In this document: piece after piece, positions 1 through 7,698 of the stretch
Layout of the letters: each line of letters starts with the position of its first letter
How positions within the stretch are numbered: the first letter of the stretch is position 1
Made by a program: the position numbers and the translations under genes
The notes under the pieces: model-generated
Seen by the model: only the letters and a program-made list of their open reading frames with translations
Database searches by the model: none
What the model was told of the DNA's origin: nothing
Source of the DNA: Smithellaceae bacterium
GTDB taxonomy: Bacteria; Desulfobacterota; Syntrophia; Syntrophales; Smithellaceae
Reading direction: 5' to 3'
Length of the DNA stretch: 11,188 nucleotides
Assembly (NCBI GenBank): GCA_028701435.1
Contig: JAQVQT010000016.1
Location: 7,391-18,578, forward strand

Positions 1-674
1 TCCACCAGCCAGACCACGGCGGACAAAACCAGCAGATACAGCAGCCGTTTGACGTCGGTGATGACCTGAAAGCCGTCGATGAAATGATGGATGAGGGGAT
101 TGACTTTTTGCGCAAGCGTGCCGGGCAGACGCCGCAGAATCCAGTCGATGATGGAGACGGCGGTTTCCCTGCGCCAGACCAGCCCCACCACGAAGGCGAT
201 CATCATCAGGGTCAGAAGAAAGAAAAGAATCCCGGAGGTAAACATCCAGCGCGGCAGGTCATGCTGCGCGATAAGAACCGCGATGGTGATGGTCAGAACG
301 GAAAGACTGTCGAGGACGCGCTCCACGACGATGGTGCCCAGCGCCGAGGACATTTTGACGGCGCTTTTTCGGGCCATCAGATAGGGCCGGGCCAGTTCCC
401 CGATCCGGGCCGGTATCGCGGCGATGGCCAGAAATCCGACGCTGGTTACGGCAAAGAGCGTTGTCTGAGGGATTTTTTCCATCGGTTCCAGGATGACGCC
501 CCAGCGATAGGATCGCAGGGCCTGCATGAAAACGATGAAAAAGAGAGACAGCGCCGCCCAGCCCAGATGGATGTTCTTCAGGGAAGCCAGCGTGTCGTTG
601 AAGTTGATGCCCCGAAGGGAAAAGTAAATCAGGACCACGCCCAGCAGGATGCCGAAAAGAAATTTCTTGTTCAT
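1..674 (-). CDS. Flippase-like integral membrane protein (YbhN/UPF0104, LPG synthase TM-region family), partial
   Basis: The reading frame starts at ATG 674 and runs off the left edge, so only the first 224 residues are visible. The protein is strongly hydrophobic, with likely membrane segments near residues 5-20, 38-57, 73-89, 122-137, 145-167 and 209-224. It carries the family hallmark IPARIGELARPYLMARK (about 87-103), followed by SSALGTIVVERVLD (about 109-122), as in the lysylphosphatidylglycerol synthase TM-region/YbhN family. Members are inner-membrane proteins of about 300-350 residues proposed to move lipids or lipid-linked intermediates; the substrate here cannot be told. It lies 40 nt downstream of a lipoprotein gene on the same strand, so the two are probably co-transcribed. 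The ribosome binding site is poor, which fits expression from an upstream promoter. Family confidence is high; function is uncertain. Confidence 0.85.
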   Translation of the reverse strand, partial: MNKKFLFGILLGVVLIYFSLRGINFNDTLASLKNIHLGWAALSLFFIVFMQALRSYRWGVILEPMEKIPQTTLFAVTSVGFLAIAAIPARIGELARPYLMARKSAVKMSSALGTIVVERVLDSLSVLTITIAVLIAQHDLPRWMFTSGILFFLLTLMMIAFVVGLVWRRETAVSIIDWILRRLPGTLAQKVNPLIHHFIDGFQVITDVKRLLYLLVLSAVVWLV

Positions 675-714
675 GAAAAGGCCAACGCCGGTCCTGGCGG
701 GGCGTCGCGATACC

Positions 715-1116
715 CTACCGTTTTGCCAGTTGATCGGCTATCTTGTCATGGATCACCTGGGACGACAGCTTGTTCCCGATCAGGCCCACGCGAACGCCGA
801 CGGTTGTCTGATGTTTTGCCCGATAGGCAATTTCAATTTTCACATTTTCGTCATTGATCATGGCCGAAATGGTTCCCTTGGAAATTTCCCGGACCGGCTG
901 AACCTGCGTTCCGCGCATCTCCGCGACCGTCCTTTCGCAGGCGCTCCAGACGCTGTCGAAAGAGGCCGCGTAGTCCGTCTTCAGCTCGCCGTTGGCGTAC
1001 AGGTAGGTTCCCGCACCCGCGCCGACCACCGCTCCGCCGGCAACCAGAGCGCCGCATCCCGCAAGGGACATCAGGGCAAACGCGCAAACCATGAGGCGAC
1101 ATATTTTGCTTTTCAT
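715..1116 (-). CDS. DUF3568-like lipoprotein
   Basis: A 133-residue protein with a lipoprotein signal peptide: positively charged start (MKSKICR), hydrophobic core, and lipobox LAGC with the lipidated cysteine at residue 21. After it comes a Gly/Ala/Val-rich stretch (about 22-37) and then YLYANGELKTDY and a small alpha/beta domain to the C-terminus. This layout matches the small DUF3568 lipoproteins common in Desulfobacterota, whose role is unknown. Ser at +2 would normally argue for the outer membrane; here +2 is Gly, which is also compatible with outer-membrane sorting. The start is well supported by a GGAGGA site 8-9 nt upstream. It sits 80 nt after dnaJ and 40 nt before the flippase-like gene. 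No function is assigned; the family call comes from recognition of the sequence style, without a search. Confidence 0.8.
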   Translation of the reverse strand: MKSKICRLMVCAFALMSLAGCGALVAGGAVVGAGAGTYLYANGELKTDYAASFDSVWSACERTVAEMRGTQVQPVREISKGTISAMINDENVKIEIAYRAKHQTTVGVRVGLIGNKLSSQVIHDKIADQLAKR

Positions 1117-1196
1117 CGTGCATTCCTCCGGACTGTTGAAGTTGCGCTCATGTAAACATATTGCGGGTTGGATTGCAACTTGATTGTCGATGGATT

Positions 1197-2255
1197 CTAT
1201 CGGGCCTTTTCAAATTCCCGCAGAAGGTCTTCCTGCTTTCGGGTCAGTTCCGTTGGAATCTTGACAAAGACTTCAATGATCTGGTCTCCGCGCCCGTATC
1301 CCTGCAGATGGGGGATTCCCTTGCCTTTCAGGCGGAAGATCTGGCCGGTTTGCGTTCCGCGGGGAATTTTTATTTTTTCCGTTTCTTTCAGGGTGGGCAC
1401 CTCAATCGTCGCGCCGAGAGAAGCCTGCACGAAAGAGATCGGGACGCGGCATACAATATCGTCTTCCGAGCGCACAAAGAATTCGTGGTCTTCCACCTGC
1501 AGAAAAACATACAGGTCCCCGTTGGGGCCTCCCTGATCTCCCGCTTCGCCTTCTCCCCGCAGACGCAGCCGTGAACCGGTCTCCACGCCGGCGGGAATTT
1601 TCAGCTCGACGGTTTTGCGCTGCTTTTCCCTGCCGGCGCCGCGGCAGGAAGGGCAGGGCTTGGCGATGACTTTGCCGTGGCCGTTGCAATGGGGACAGGT
1701 GGAACTGATCGTGAAAAAGCCGCTCGATTGAACCACCTGGCCTCGGCCGTGGCAGGTGGGGCAGGTAGAAGGCGTCGTTCCGGGGGCCGAGCCCGTGCCC
1801 CCGCATTCCCTGCAGGGGTGCAGCTTTTCCAGGTCGATGGTGGTCGTCAGTCCGAAAGCGGCGTCCAGAAAAGAGATTCTCAAATCATAGCGCAGGTCGG
1901 CGCCGGCCCTTGCCGCCGGGCGCGTCCGCCCCCTTCCGCGTCCGCGGCCGAATCCGAACACGTCCTCAAAAATATCGCCGAAACCGGAGAAAACATCGTC
2001 AAAGCCGTTGAATCCCTGAAAGCCGGTGTTGCTCAGGCCGGCGTGACCATAGGCGTCGTAAATTTCTCTTTTTTGCCGGTCGCTCAGCACCTCGTAGGCT
2101 TCGGCCGCTTCCTTGAACCTTTCCTCCGCCTGCTGGTCTCCCGGGTTTTTGTCGGGATGGCACTGCATGGCGATTTTCCGGTAACATTTTTTCAGCTCTT
2201 CTTCCGAGGCGGTTTTGCCGACGCCCAGAATTTCGTAATAATCCCTCTTGGTCAT
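1197..2255 (-). CDS. dnaJ: Chaperone protein DnaJ (type I Hsp40)
   Basis: A 352-residue cytoplasmic co-chaperone that stimulates the DnaK ATPase and delivers unfolded clients. The J-domain occupies residues 4-69 with HPD at 33-35. A short Gly/Phe linker follows (about 72-103) and ends in an unusual GRGRGRGR run. The cysteine-rich domain has four CxxCxGxG repeats, with cysteines at 148/151, 165/168, 187/190 and 201/204, and is complete for two zinc sites. The C-terminal substrate-binding and dimerisation region runs to residue 352. It is somewhat shorter than the usual 370-380 residues, mainly because of the short linker. The ATG overlaps the stop of the upstream TPR-like gene as ATGA, so translational coupling is likely; the nearest GGAGG is about 16 nt away. 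No grpE or dnaK is adjacent, and no CIRCE or heat-shock sigma site was seen. DnaJ versus a CbpA-like paralogue: the zinc domain favours DnaJ. Confidence 0.95.
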   Translation of the reverse strand: MTKRDYYEILGVGKTASEEELKKCYRKIAMQCHPDKNPGDQQAEERFKEAAEAYEVLSDRQKREIYDAYGHAGLSNTGFQGFNGFDDVFSGFGDIFEDVFGFGRGRGRGRTRPAARAGADLRYDLRISFLDAAFGLTTTIDLEKLHPCRECGGTGSAPGTTPSTCPTCHGRGQVVQSSGFFTISSTCPHCNGHGKVIAKPCPSCRGAGREKQRKTVELKIPAGVETGSRLRLRGEGEAGDQGGPNGDLYVFLQVEDHEFFVRSEDDIVCRVPISFVQASLGATIEVPTLKETEKIKIPRGTQTGQIFRLKGKGIPHLQGYGRGDQIIEVFVKIPTELTRKQEDLLREFEKAR

Positions 2256-2650
2256 GCGCTTTGTTTTGCTTCCTCCGCTTTGATCATGGTCGTAAGCGCG
2301 TTTACCCGTCCGGCGTCGCCGATTTTTTTTGAGGCCTGTACGGCAAAGGAAAATTTTTTAAGACGGACGGCCGTCTGCGCGATGTTTTCCCAGTCTTCGT
2401 CCCGAAGTTCCAGACCCAGCGCCCGGACCGCGCCCTGAAACAGAAAAACATCGCCGATTTCCAGCGCTTGTTTTCGAATTTTTTCGATCCCGGCCGTATG
2501 GGATGCCCGGGCATAAAAGTCCAGCGCATCGGAGAGGGCTCCCGCTTCCAGATACATATCCCCATAGCTGATCAGCGATTCGGGAGAGGTTTTATCGATA
2601 TACAATATTTTTTGTTTTAATCGGTAATCCGGCAGCTTTCTCGCGATCAA
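2252..2650 (-). CDS. Small TPR-like helical protein upstream of dnaJ
   Basis: A 132-residue soluble, mostly helical protein with no signal peptide or membrane segment. Residues about 26-52 (SYGDMYLEAGALSDALDFYARA) resemble one tetratricopeptide repeat, and residues 61-80 and 91-112 look like degenerate further repeats. The start chosen is TTG at 2648-2650, because AGGAGG (complement of 2657-2662) stands 6 nt before it. A longer frame back to another TTG at 2680 would place this Shine-Dalgarno inside the coding region. Its TGA overlaps the dnaJ ATG by 4 nt, so both proteins are probably made from one message in a fixed ratio. A role as a DnaJ/DnaK partner or scaffold is only an inference from this linkage; I do not recognise a named family. 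Confidence 0.75.
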   Translation of the reverse strand: MIARKLPDYRLKQKILYIDKTSPESLISYGDMYLEAGALSDALDFYARASHTAGIEKIRKQALEIGDVFLFQGAVRALGLELRDEDWENIAQTAVRLKKFSFAVQASKKIGDAGRVNALTTMIKAEEAKQSA

Positions 2651-2656
2651 GGAATG

Positions 2657-2662
2657 CCTCCT
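2657..2662 (-). promoter_or_regulatory. Shine-Dalgarno that fixes the TTG start of the TPR-like gene
   Basis: The minus strand reads CGAGGAGG and then 6 nt before TTG at 2650. This is a near-perfect ribosome binding site at ideal spacing. It is the reason for choosing the unusual TTG codon instead of the upstream in-frame start at 2680. Confidence 0.75.
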
Positions 2663-2695
2663 CGTACAATGACAACGCAAAGATAAACACCGCGT

Positions 2696-2723
2696 AATGT
2701 AATAACGGTCCTGCGTCTGTCAA
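2696..2723 (-). promoter_or_regulatory. Putative sigma70-type promoter for the TPR-dnaJ unit
   Basis: On the minus strand a perfect -35 box TTGACA (2718-2723) is followed, after 16 nt, by TACATT (2696-2701, 4 of 6 matches to TATAAT). Transcription would start near 2689, giving a leader of about 39 nt before TTG 2650 that contains the Shine-Dalgarno. It begins 15 nt after the purC stop, which suggests that the TPR-like gene and dnaJ form their own transcription unit. No heat-shock (sigma32-like) or CIRCE element is visible. Confidence 0.5.
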
Positions 2724-2737
2724 TGGCTTGGGGAATA

Positions 2738-3619
2738 TTATTTTACCAGACGGGAAAACGCTTCTTCATACTTTGACCGGGTTTTCTCGATAATATCCGG
2801 CGGCAACTCGGGCGCGGGCGGCTTCTGGTTCCAGGCAATGGAAAGCAGATAATCCCGCAGAAACTGCTTATCGAAGCTTTTCTGCGGGCGTCCTTCCTCG
2901 TAATCGTCGGCCGGCCAGAACCGCGACGAGTCGGGCGTCAGTAATTCATCGATCAAGATCAGTTGATCGCCGGTGAGTCCGAATTCCATTTTGGTGTCCG
3001 CGATAATGATTCCGGCCTTCAGGGCGATCGCCGCCGCCCGTTCGTAAATGGCCAGGGATTTTTGAATGACCTGTTCGGTAATTTCGGGGCTGATGATGTC
3101 CTCCATTTCAGAGCGCGTGATGGGAGCATCATGTTCACCTTCCGGCGCTTTGGTGGTCGGCGTGAAAACCGGCTGCGGCAGCCTGCAGGATTCCTTCAAG
3201 TCCCCGGGCAGTGGGATGCCCGAAACGGACTGGTCGCGGCGGTATTCCTGCCAGCCGGAGCCGGCCAGATAGCCCCGCACGATGCATTCCACCGGCAGAG
3301 GCGTCGCCGTTTGAACCAGCATGCTTCGTCCCTGCAGGGTTTCGGCGTAGGGCGCGCACTCCGCGGGGAAATCGGCGGCGTCCGCGGACACGATATGATT
3401 GCCGATAATATCTTCCATCTTCTGAAACCAGAAAAGGGACATCTTGTTGAGGATGGCGCCTTTGCCCGGAATCGGATTGGGCATGATGACATCAAATGCC
3501 GATATGCGGTCCGTCGCCACCAGCAGCAGATAATCTTTCACGGTATAAATGTCGCGCACCTTGCCGCGTTTGAGGAATTTCAGCTTTGGAAAATGAGTCT
3601 GAGCAATCGTTTTGTGCAT
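2738..3619 (-). CDS. purC: Phosphoribosylaminoimidazole-succinocarboxamide synthase (SAICAR synthetase)
   Basis: A 293-residue cytoplasmic enzyme of purine synthesis that joins CAIR and aspartate with ATP to give SAICAR. Recognised motifs are KRGKVRDIY (17-25, ATP-binding loop), ATDRISAFDV (35-44), PIPGKGAILN (49-58), VRGYLAGSGWQEY (114-126) and LIDELLTPDSSRFWP (222-236). The protein is complete and of the longer class (about 290-300 residues, like yeast Ade1) rather than the 235-240-residue class. ATG 3619 is chosen because the PKLKFLKRGKVRD start aligns with the family. The open frame extends a further 74 codons upstream, but that part overlaps the neighbouring hydrolase gene and has no family-like sequence. 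The Shine-Dalgarno is weak (GGGA 11 nt upstream). The upstream hydrolase ends only 16 nt before it, so the two are likely co-transcribed. Confidence 0.95.
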   Translation of the reverse strand: MHKTIAQTHFPKLKFLKRGKVRDIYTVKDYLLLVATDRISAFDVIMPNPIPGKGAILNKMSLFWFQKMEDIIGNHIVSADAADFPAECAPYAETLQGRSMLVQTATPLPVECIVRGYLAGSGWQEYRRDQSVSGIPLPGDLKESCRLPQPVFTPTTKAPEGEHDAPITRSEMEDIISPEITEQVIQKSLAIYERAAAIALKAGIIIADTKMEFGLTGDQLILIDELLTPDSSRFWPADDYEEGRPQKSFDKQFLRDYLLSIAWNQKPPAPELPPDIIEKTRSKYEEAFSRLVK

Positions 3620-3635
3620 AGGTCGCTTTTTCCCT

Positions 3636-4265
3636 TTATCGAACGGATGGATTGTGTAACTTTTCGTGGCCGATGGTGGAGGTCGGGGTGCGACCGTAGT
3701 TGTGGCCGGGCAGCACCTTGGTGTCGTCCGGCAGCGTGAAAAGTTTCGTTTTGATGGCCTGATACATGGTTTGCCAGGAGCCGCCGGGCAGGTCGGTTCG
3801 GCCGACGGCCTCCACAAACAGCGTGTCGCCCGTGAAAACATAGCCCGGCGTGTAAAGGCACATGCCGCCGGGCGAATGGCCCGGTGTATGGAGGACTTTC
3901 AATTCGATATTGCCGGCGGAGATGATCTGCCCGTCGGAAACGAGAAGGTCGGCAGGCGGCGATTGCGTCGCTCCGAACATCCTGAGCATGCCGGCCGGTG
4001 TTGAGGTGAGCATGAAGGCGTCGTCTTCATGGATGATGATTTTGGCCCCCGTGAGTTTTTTCATCTGGGCATTGCCGCCGATATGGTCCACGTGGCCGTG
4101 CGTGTTGACGATGGAATTGATGCGCAGTTTGTTTTTTGAAGCTTCGGCTAGAATTTCATGAGCGTTGTCGGCCGGATCGATGACCAGCGCGTCTCCGGTG
4201 ACGGGATCCCCCACCAGATAGGCGAAAACCGCCATGTGGCCCACCTGCATTTGCTGAATAAACAT
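3636..4265 (-). CDS. MBL-fold metallo-hydrolase, YcbL/glyoxalase II-like
   Basis: A 209-residue soluble metallo-beta-lactamase-fold hydrolase. The metal ligands are all present: THGHVDH (H56, H58, D60, H61), TPGHSPGG (H130), FTGDTLF (D147) and LPGHNYG (H188). The tail STIGHEKLHNP matches the YcbL-type (short, type II) glyoxalase II proteins, which cleave thioesters such as S-lactoylglutathione. They lack the longer C-terminal glutathione-binding domain of classical GloB. The natural thioester in this organism is unknown. ATG 4265 has GGAGGAG 8 nt upstream. It lies 61 nt after rsmB and 16 nt before purC in one co-directional run. Persulfide dioxygenase is an alternative within the fold, but the YcbL-like tail argues against it. 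Confidence 0.88.
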   Translation of the reverse strand: MFIQQMQVGHMAVFAYLVGDPVTGDALVIDPADNAHEILAEASKNKLRINSIVNTHGHVDHIGGNAQMKKLTGAKIIIHEDDAFMLTSTPAGMLRMFGATQSPPADLLVSDGQIISAGNIELKVLHTPGHSPGGMCLYTPGYVFTGDTLFVEAVGRTDLPGGSWQTMYQAIKTKLFTLPDDTKVLPGHNYGRTPTSTIGHEKLHNPSVR

Positions 4266-4326
4266 GATTTGATCTCCTCCGTTTTACGGGGAGGTAAACT
4301 AGCATGATCGCGTGGAATCCGTCAAA

Positions 4327-5688
4327 TTAAATCCGGCGCCGGAAAACAGCGCCGAAAAAACCATCCACTCCATGGCGATGAGGGTAAGTTCTGAAAAATC
4401 CACGACTATCCGTGAGGTCTTGCACAACGGGGGAATCCGGCGGCAAAAGCTGAAAATGCGGGAAATCCGCCAAAAACCGCCGCACCACCCCGTCATTTTC
4501 CTGAGAAAAAAGAGAGCAGGTGCAATACACCAGAAAACCCTTTTTGGAAACCGCCGCCGCCGCGTTTTTCAGGATGGATGGCTGGAGATCGGCATACAGC
4601 TTGATATCATTTGGTTTTAGTCGCCATTTGATTTCCGGGTTGCGCCGCAGCGTGCCGGTCCCGGAGCAGGGAGCATCCACGAGAACCGTATCAAAAACAT
4701 TTTGATATTGGGCCGATAGAGGGTGCTCCAGATCCACACGGGCCGTTTTGATGATGGAAACGCCCATTCTTGATGCGTCCTTTTGCAATTGCGCAAGTTT
4801 TTCCGCATCCCGGTCCAGGGCGACAAGCTGGCCTTCGTTTTTCATCAGGGCGGCAAGTTGAGTGGTTTTTCCGCCGCTGCCCGCGCAAACATCCAGAATC
4901 TTTTGGCCTTTTTGAGGATTGACCAGATAAGCGATCAGTTGGGACGCCTCATCCTGAAGGCGCAAAAGTCCCTCCGCAAAGAAAAGAGTTTTTTGAACCG
5001 GCAGCGGGGACGAAGACAGACGAATGCCGTCCGGAGACCACCCGGTTTCTTCGGCCTGAAAATCTTCGCCGGTCAGCTTTTCCATGAGCTCCCGGCGGCC
5101 GGATTTCAGCGTGTTGGAGCGGGCTGTCAGGGGCGGCAGTTCATTATTGGCGGCGCACAACGCCGTCGTTTCCATCCGTCCGAAAACATTCAGCCATTCT
5201 TCGACCATCCACAGGGGGTGGGAATGAAACGCCGCGATGAATTCCGCCGGATTTTCGTCCTCATTGGGGAAAGACCATGGGTCCGGGCTGCGCAGATAGC
5301 TTCGCAAAACGGCGTTGACCAGTCCGCCCGCCTGTGAATGTACACGCTTGGCAATTTTCACCGCTTCGTCCACGACCGCAAAGGCAGGCAGCCGGTCGCT
5401 GAATTGAAGCTGATACAGCCCCGTGCGCAGGACGTTTTTGATATTTTCTTCCATTTTCGTGTAGTTACCGCGATACAGACGGGCCAGAATCCAGTCCAGA
5501 CGCCCCCGCATTCGCAAAACGCCATAGACCAGATGCGTCAGCAGGCGGCCGTCCGCCGTCCGGGAAAGGCTTTGCTTTTCAAGACAGGCATCCAGCAGAT
5601 CGCCGGCAAAAGCGTCGCTTTGTGAAACGCGGGTCAGGATTTCCACCGCCTGATGTCGCACCGTTTTTTGCATAAGGATTCGTATCAT
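4327..5688 (-). CDS. rsmB: 16S rRNA (cytosine-967 C5)-methyltransferase (RsmB/Sun/Fmu family)
   Basis: A 453-residue SAM-dependent RNA methyltransferase. The N-terminal half (about 8-135) is the helical NusB-like RNA-binding domain, and the C-terminal half is the Rossmann catalytic domain. The SAM-binding motif DVCAGSGGKT lies at 266-275. The two cysteines of m5C methyltransferases are both present: DAPCSGTGTLRR (C341) and YCTCSLFSQEN (C391). The end DGFFGAVFRRR is typical. The NusB-domain fusion points to RsmB rather than RsmF or a YebU-like enzyme. Start choice is uncertain: ATG 5688 is given, ATG 5673 (MQKTVRHQAVEIL) fits the family equally well, and neither has a good Shine-Dalgarno. An upstream in-frame GTG at 5757 is unlikely. 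It is first in its strand's gene run and divergent from the acyl-CoA dehydrogenase gene. Confidence 0.92.
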   Translation of the reverse strand: MIRILMQKTVRHQAVEILTRVSQSDAFAGDLLDACLEKQSLSRTADGRLLTHLVYGVLRMRGRLDWILARLYRGNYTKMEENIKNVLRTGLYQLQFSDRLPAFAVVDEAVKIAKRVHSQAGGLVNAVLRSYLRSPDPWSFPNEDENPAEFIAAFHSHPLWMVEEWLNVFGRMETTALCAANNELPPLTARSNTLKSGRRELMEKLTGEDFQAEETGWSPDGIRLSSSPLPVQKTLFFAEGLLRLQDEASQLIAYLVNPQKGQKILDVCAGSGGKTTQLAALMKNEGQLVALDRDAEKLAQLQKDASRMGVSIIKTARVDLEHPLSAQYQNVFDTVLVDAPCSGTGTLRRNPEIKWRLKPNDIKLYADLQPSILKNAAAAVSKKGFLVYCTCSLFSQENDGVVRRFLADFPHFQLLPPDSPVVQDLTDSRGFFRTYPHRHGVDGFFGAVFRRRI

Positions 5689-5786
5689 AAAACCCGGTTT
5701 AATGAACAATATATTTCTTGCTTTTCGTTGCTGATCTGTTAAGAAAAACAACAACACTCGTTGTAAAAATTTTTAAGGAGGAAAGT

Positions 5787-7652
5787 ATGTCGTTAAATCA
5801 GTTAATCGATTCGCGTGACGTCCGTTTTACCCTGTTTGAGATGCTGGAACTGGAGAAATTGAACCGGTTCGATGCCTTCAAGGATTTTGACCGCAGCGTT
5901 TATGAAGATACACTCGAACTGGCCGAGAAGATTGCCATCCAGCAGTTTTATCCGACCAATGCCGAAGGGGACAAGACGGGCCTGAAGTTCGATCCCAAAA
6001 CGGGCGAGGTCAAGGTTCCCGAATCGTTCAAAAAGGGATTCAATGCCTATATCGAGTCCGGATTCCATTCCCTGGCCCTGCCGCAGGAAATGGGGGGAAC
6101 GGGGCTCCCCTCCAGCATTTCCATGGCGTGCGCGGAGTATTTCAATGCCGGAAACACAGCCCTGACGATGTATTGCGGCTCCATCACCGGGGCCCTCGCC
6201 ATCATTGCCCCCTTCGCGAACAAGGAATTGTACGACATGGTCGTCCCCAAGCTGCTGGAAGGGAAATGGGGCGGCACCATGTGTCTGACGGAGCCGGGCG
6301 CCGGATCGGATGTCGGCGCGCTCAAGAGCAAGGCGGTCAAACAGGCTGACGGTACCTATCTGATCACCGGCACAAAGATCTTCATCTCCAACGGCGAGCA
6401 TGACATGACGGAAAACATCATCCATCCCGTGCTGGCGCGCATCGAAGGCGACCCGGAAGGGACCAAGGGCATTTCCATTTTTGTCGTGCCGAAATACCTG
6501 ATCAACCCCGACGGCTCGCTGGGCGAGCGCAACGATATGATCTGCACAGGCATCGAACATAAGATGGGGCTTAAGGGGAACGCCACCTCATCACTGAGTT
6601 TCGGCGACAACGGCAAGTGTGTCGGCTACCTCCTGGGCAAAGAACGAGAAGGCATGAAGGTCATGTTCCATCTCATGAATGCCGCCCGCATCCACACGGG
6701 CGTCCAGGCCCTGGGTTGCTCCAGCGCCGCTTACCTGCACGCTGTAACGTACGCCCGCAACCGGGTTCAGAGCGCGCTCATCACAAATCCCAAAGGCGGA
6801 CCCGTGACCATTATCCATCACCCCGACGTGAAGCGGATGCTCCTGTACATGAAGAGCAACGTGGAGGGAATGAGCATGCTGTGCCTCTTCCTGGCGTTGC
6901 ATGAGGACATCATGCGTGCGTCGAAAGATCCCGAAGAAGTGAAGAAGGCCACCGGCATTGTCGAAATCCTGACCCCGATCGTGAAGGCCGGCATCTCCGA
7001 CGCTTCCTGGCTCGTGACCGCCGAGGCCATGCAGGTTTACGGCGGCTACGGCTTCTGTCAGGAATACCCGGTCGAACAGTACGCCCGCGACACCAAGGTC
7101 TTCTCGATCTATGAAGGGACCAACGCCATCCAGTCGCTCGACCTGGTCATGCGCAAGATCCTCATGAATCCCGAGATGTACAACTATTCTCAGCTTCGGG
7201 AATGGATGAACGGCACGATTGCCAAGGCCAAAGGCGTCGTTGACGATAAGTATGTCCATCCGGTCATCGAAGGTCTGGCAAAATTCGACGAAGTGATCGA
7301 GATGATGAAGAAGCAGTTGAGCGAAATGAAGATTCTCCTGTTGCTCAACAACGCAACCCCCTTCCAGCAGGCCATGTACCTGTTGATTCTGGCCTGGCTG
7401 CATCTGTGGAGCCTCACCCTCACCACGCCCAAAGCCAAAGCGCTCCTGGGAGACGCCAAGGGCGCGGATCGCGCGAAGATCCTCGCGGAAAATCCGGAAG
7501 CCTCCTACTACAGCGGTCGCGTGCTCTCGTCGCAGTTCTATATCGGCGCGGAATTTCCGAAATTCTTCGGCCGCATCGCCTGCCTCGTGAACAATGAAGG
7601 CGCGGCCATCAAAGTCGAATCCGAGAACTTCACCGGCGCGCTGAAGGAATAG
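5787..7652 (+). CDS. Acyl-CoA dehydrogenase, long FadE5-like type
   Basis: A 621-residue flavoenzyme that oxidises acyl-CoA to trans-2-enoyl-CoA, the first dehydrogenation of beta-oxidation, passing electrons to ETF. It starts with the extra N-terminal segment DVRFTLFEMLELEKL seen in long ACADs. Then come the N-terminal helical domain, the central beta domain with CLTEPGAGSDVG (167-178, flavin/substrate) and the C-terminal helical domain with GGYGFCQEYPVEQYARD (419-435). IYEGTNAIQ carries the probable catalytic base E443. Residues about 460-621 form the additional C-terminal domain of the FadE5/AidB-like group, absent from 380-residue ACADs. ATG 5787 has AAGGAGG 5 nt upstream; an in-frame extension to 5718 lacks such support. 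It heads the run with acyl-CoA ligase and hydroxyacyl-CoA dehydrogenase. Chain-length preference cannot be read from sequence. The direction could be reductive or oxidative in a syntroph. Confidence 0.93.
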   Translation: MSLNQLIDSRDVRFTLFEMLELEKLNRFDAFKDFDRSVYEDTLELAEKIAIQQFYPTNAEGDKTGLKFDPKTGEVKVPESFKKGFNAYIESGFHSLALPQEMGGTGLPSSISMACAEYFNAGNTALTMYCGSITGALAIIAPFANKELYDMVVPKLLEGKWGGTMCLTEPGAGSDVGALKSKAVKQADGTYLITGTKIFISNGEHDMTENIIHPVLARIEGDPEGTKGISIFVVPKYLINPDGSLGERNDMICTGIEHKMGLKGNATSSLSFGDNGKCVGYLLGKEREGMKVMFHLMNAARIHTGVQALGCSSAAYLHAVTYARNRVQSALITNPKGGPVTIIHHPDVKRMLLYMKSNVEGMSMLCLFLALHEDIMRASKDPEEVKKATGIVEILTPIVKAGISDASWLVTAEAMQVYGGYGFCQEYPVEQYARDTKVFSIYEGTNAIQSLDLVMRKILMNPEMYNYSQLREWMNGTIAKAKGVVDDKYVHPVIEGLAKFDEVIEMMKKQLSEMKILLLLNNATPFQQAMYLLILAWLHLWSLTLTTPKAKALLGDAKGADRAKILAENPEASYYSGRVLSSQFYIGAEFPKFFGRIACLVNNEGAAIKVESENFTGALKE

Positions 7653-7698
7653 TGAGGCGCGAGGTTTGGCGCTGTAAGCGTGGGAAGAAAAGAGTGTT

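Noticed and set aside
84..857. A 257-codon plus-strand frame over the left edge
   Set aside because: It is antisense to the flippase-like protein and the lipoprotein, both of which have clear family features. The frame is Gly/Asp/His/Arg-rich and has no ribosome site.
1139..1181. AAGTTGC/GCAACTT inverted repeat after dnaJ, as a possible terminator
   Set aside because: Only 7 bp with a 29-nt loop and no T-run on the minus strand; too weak to call.
3620..3841. A 74-codon N-terminal extension of purC
   Set aside because: It overlaps the metallo-hydrolase gene almost entirely and has no purC-like sequence. ATG 3619 fits the family start.
5718..5786. A 23-codon upstream extension of the acyl-CoA dehydrogenase frame
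   Set aside because: The AAGGAGG site 5 nt before ATG 5787 and the family-like DVRFTLFE start just after it support the shorter form; the extension has no ribosome site.
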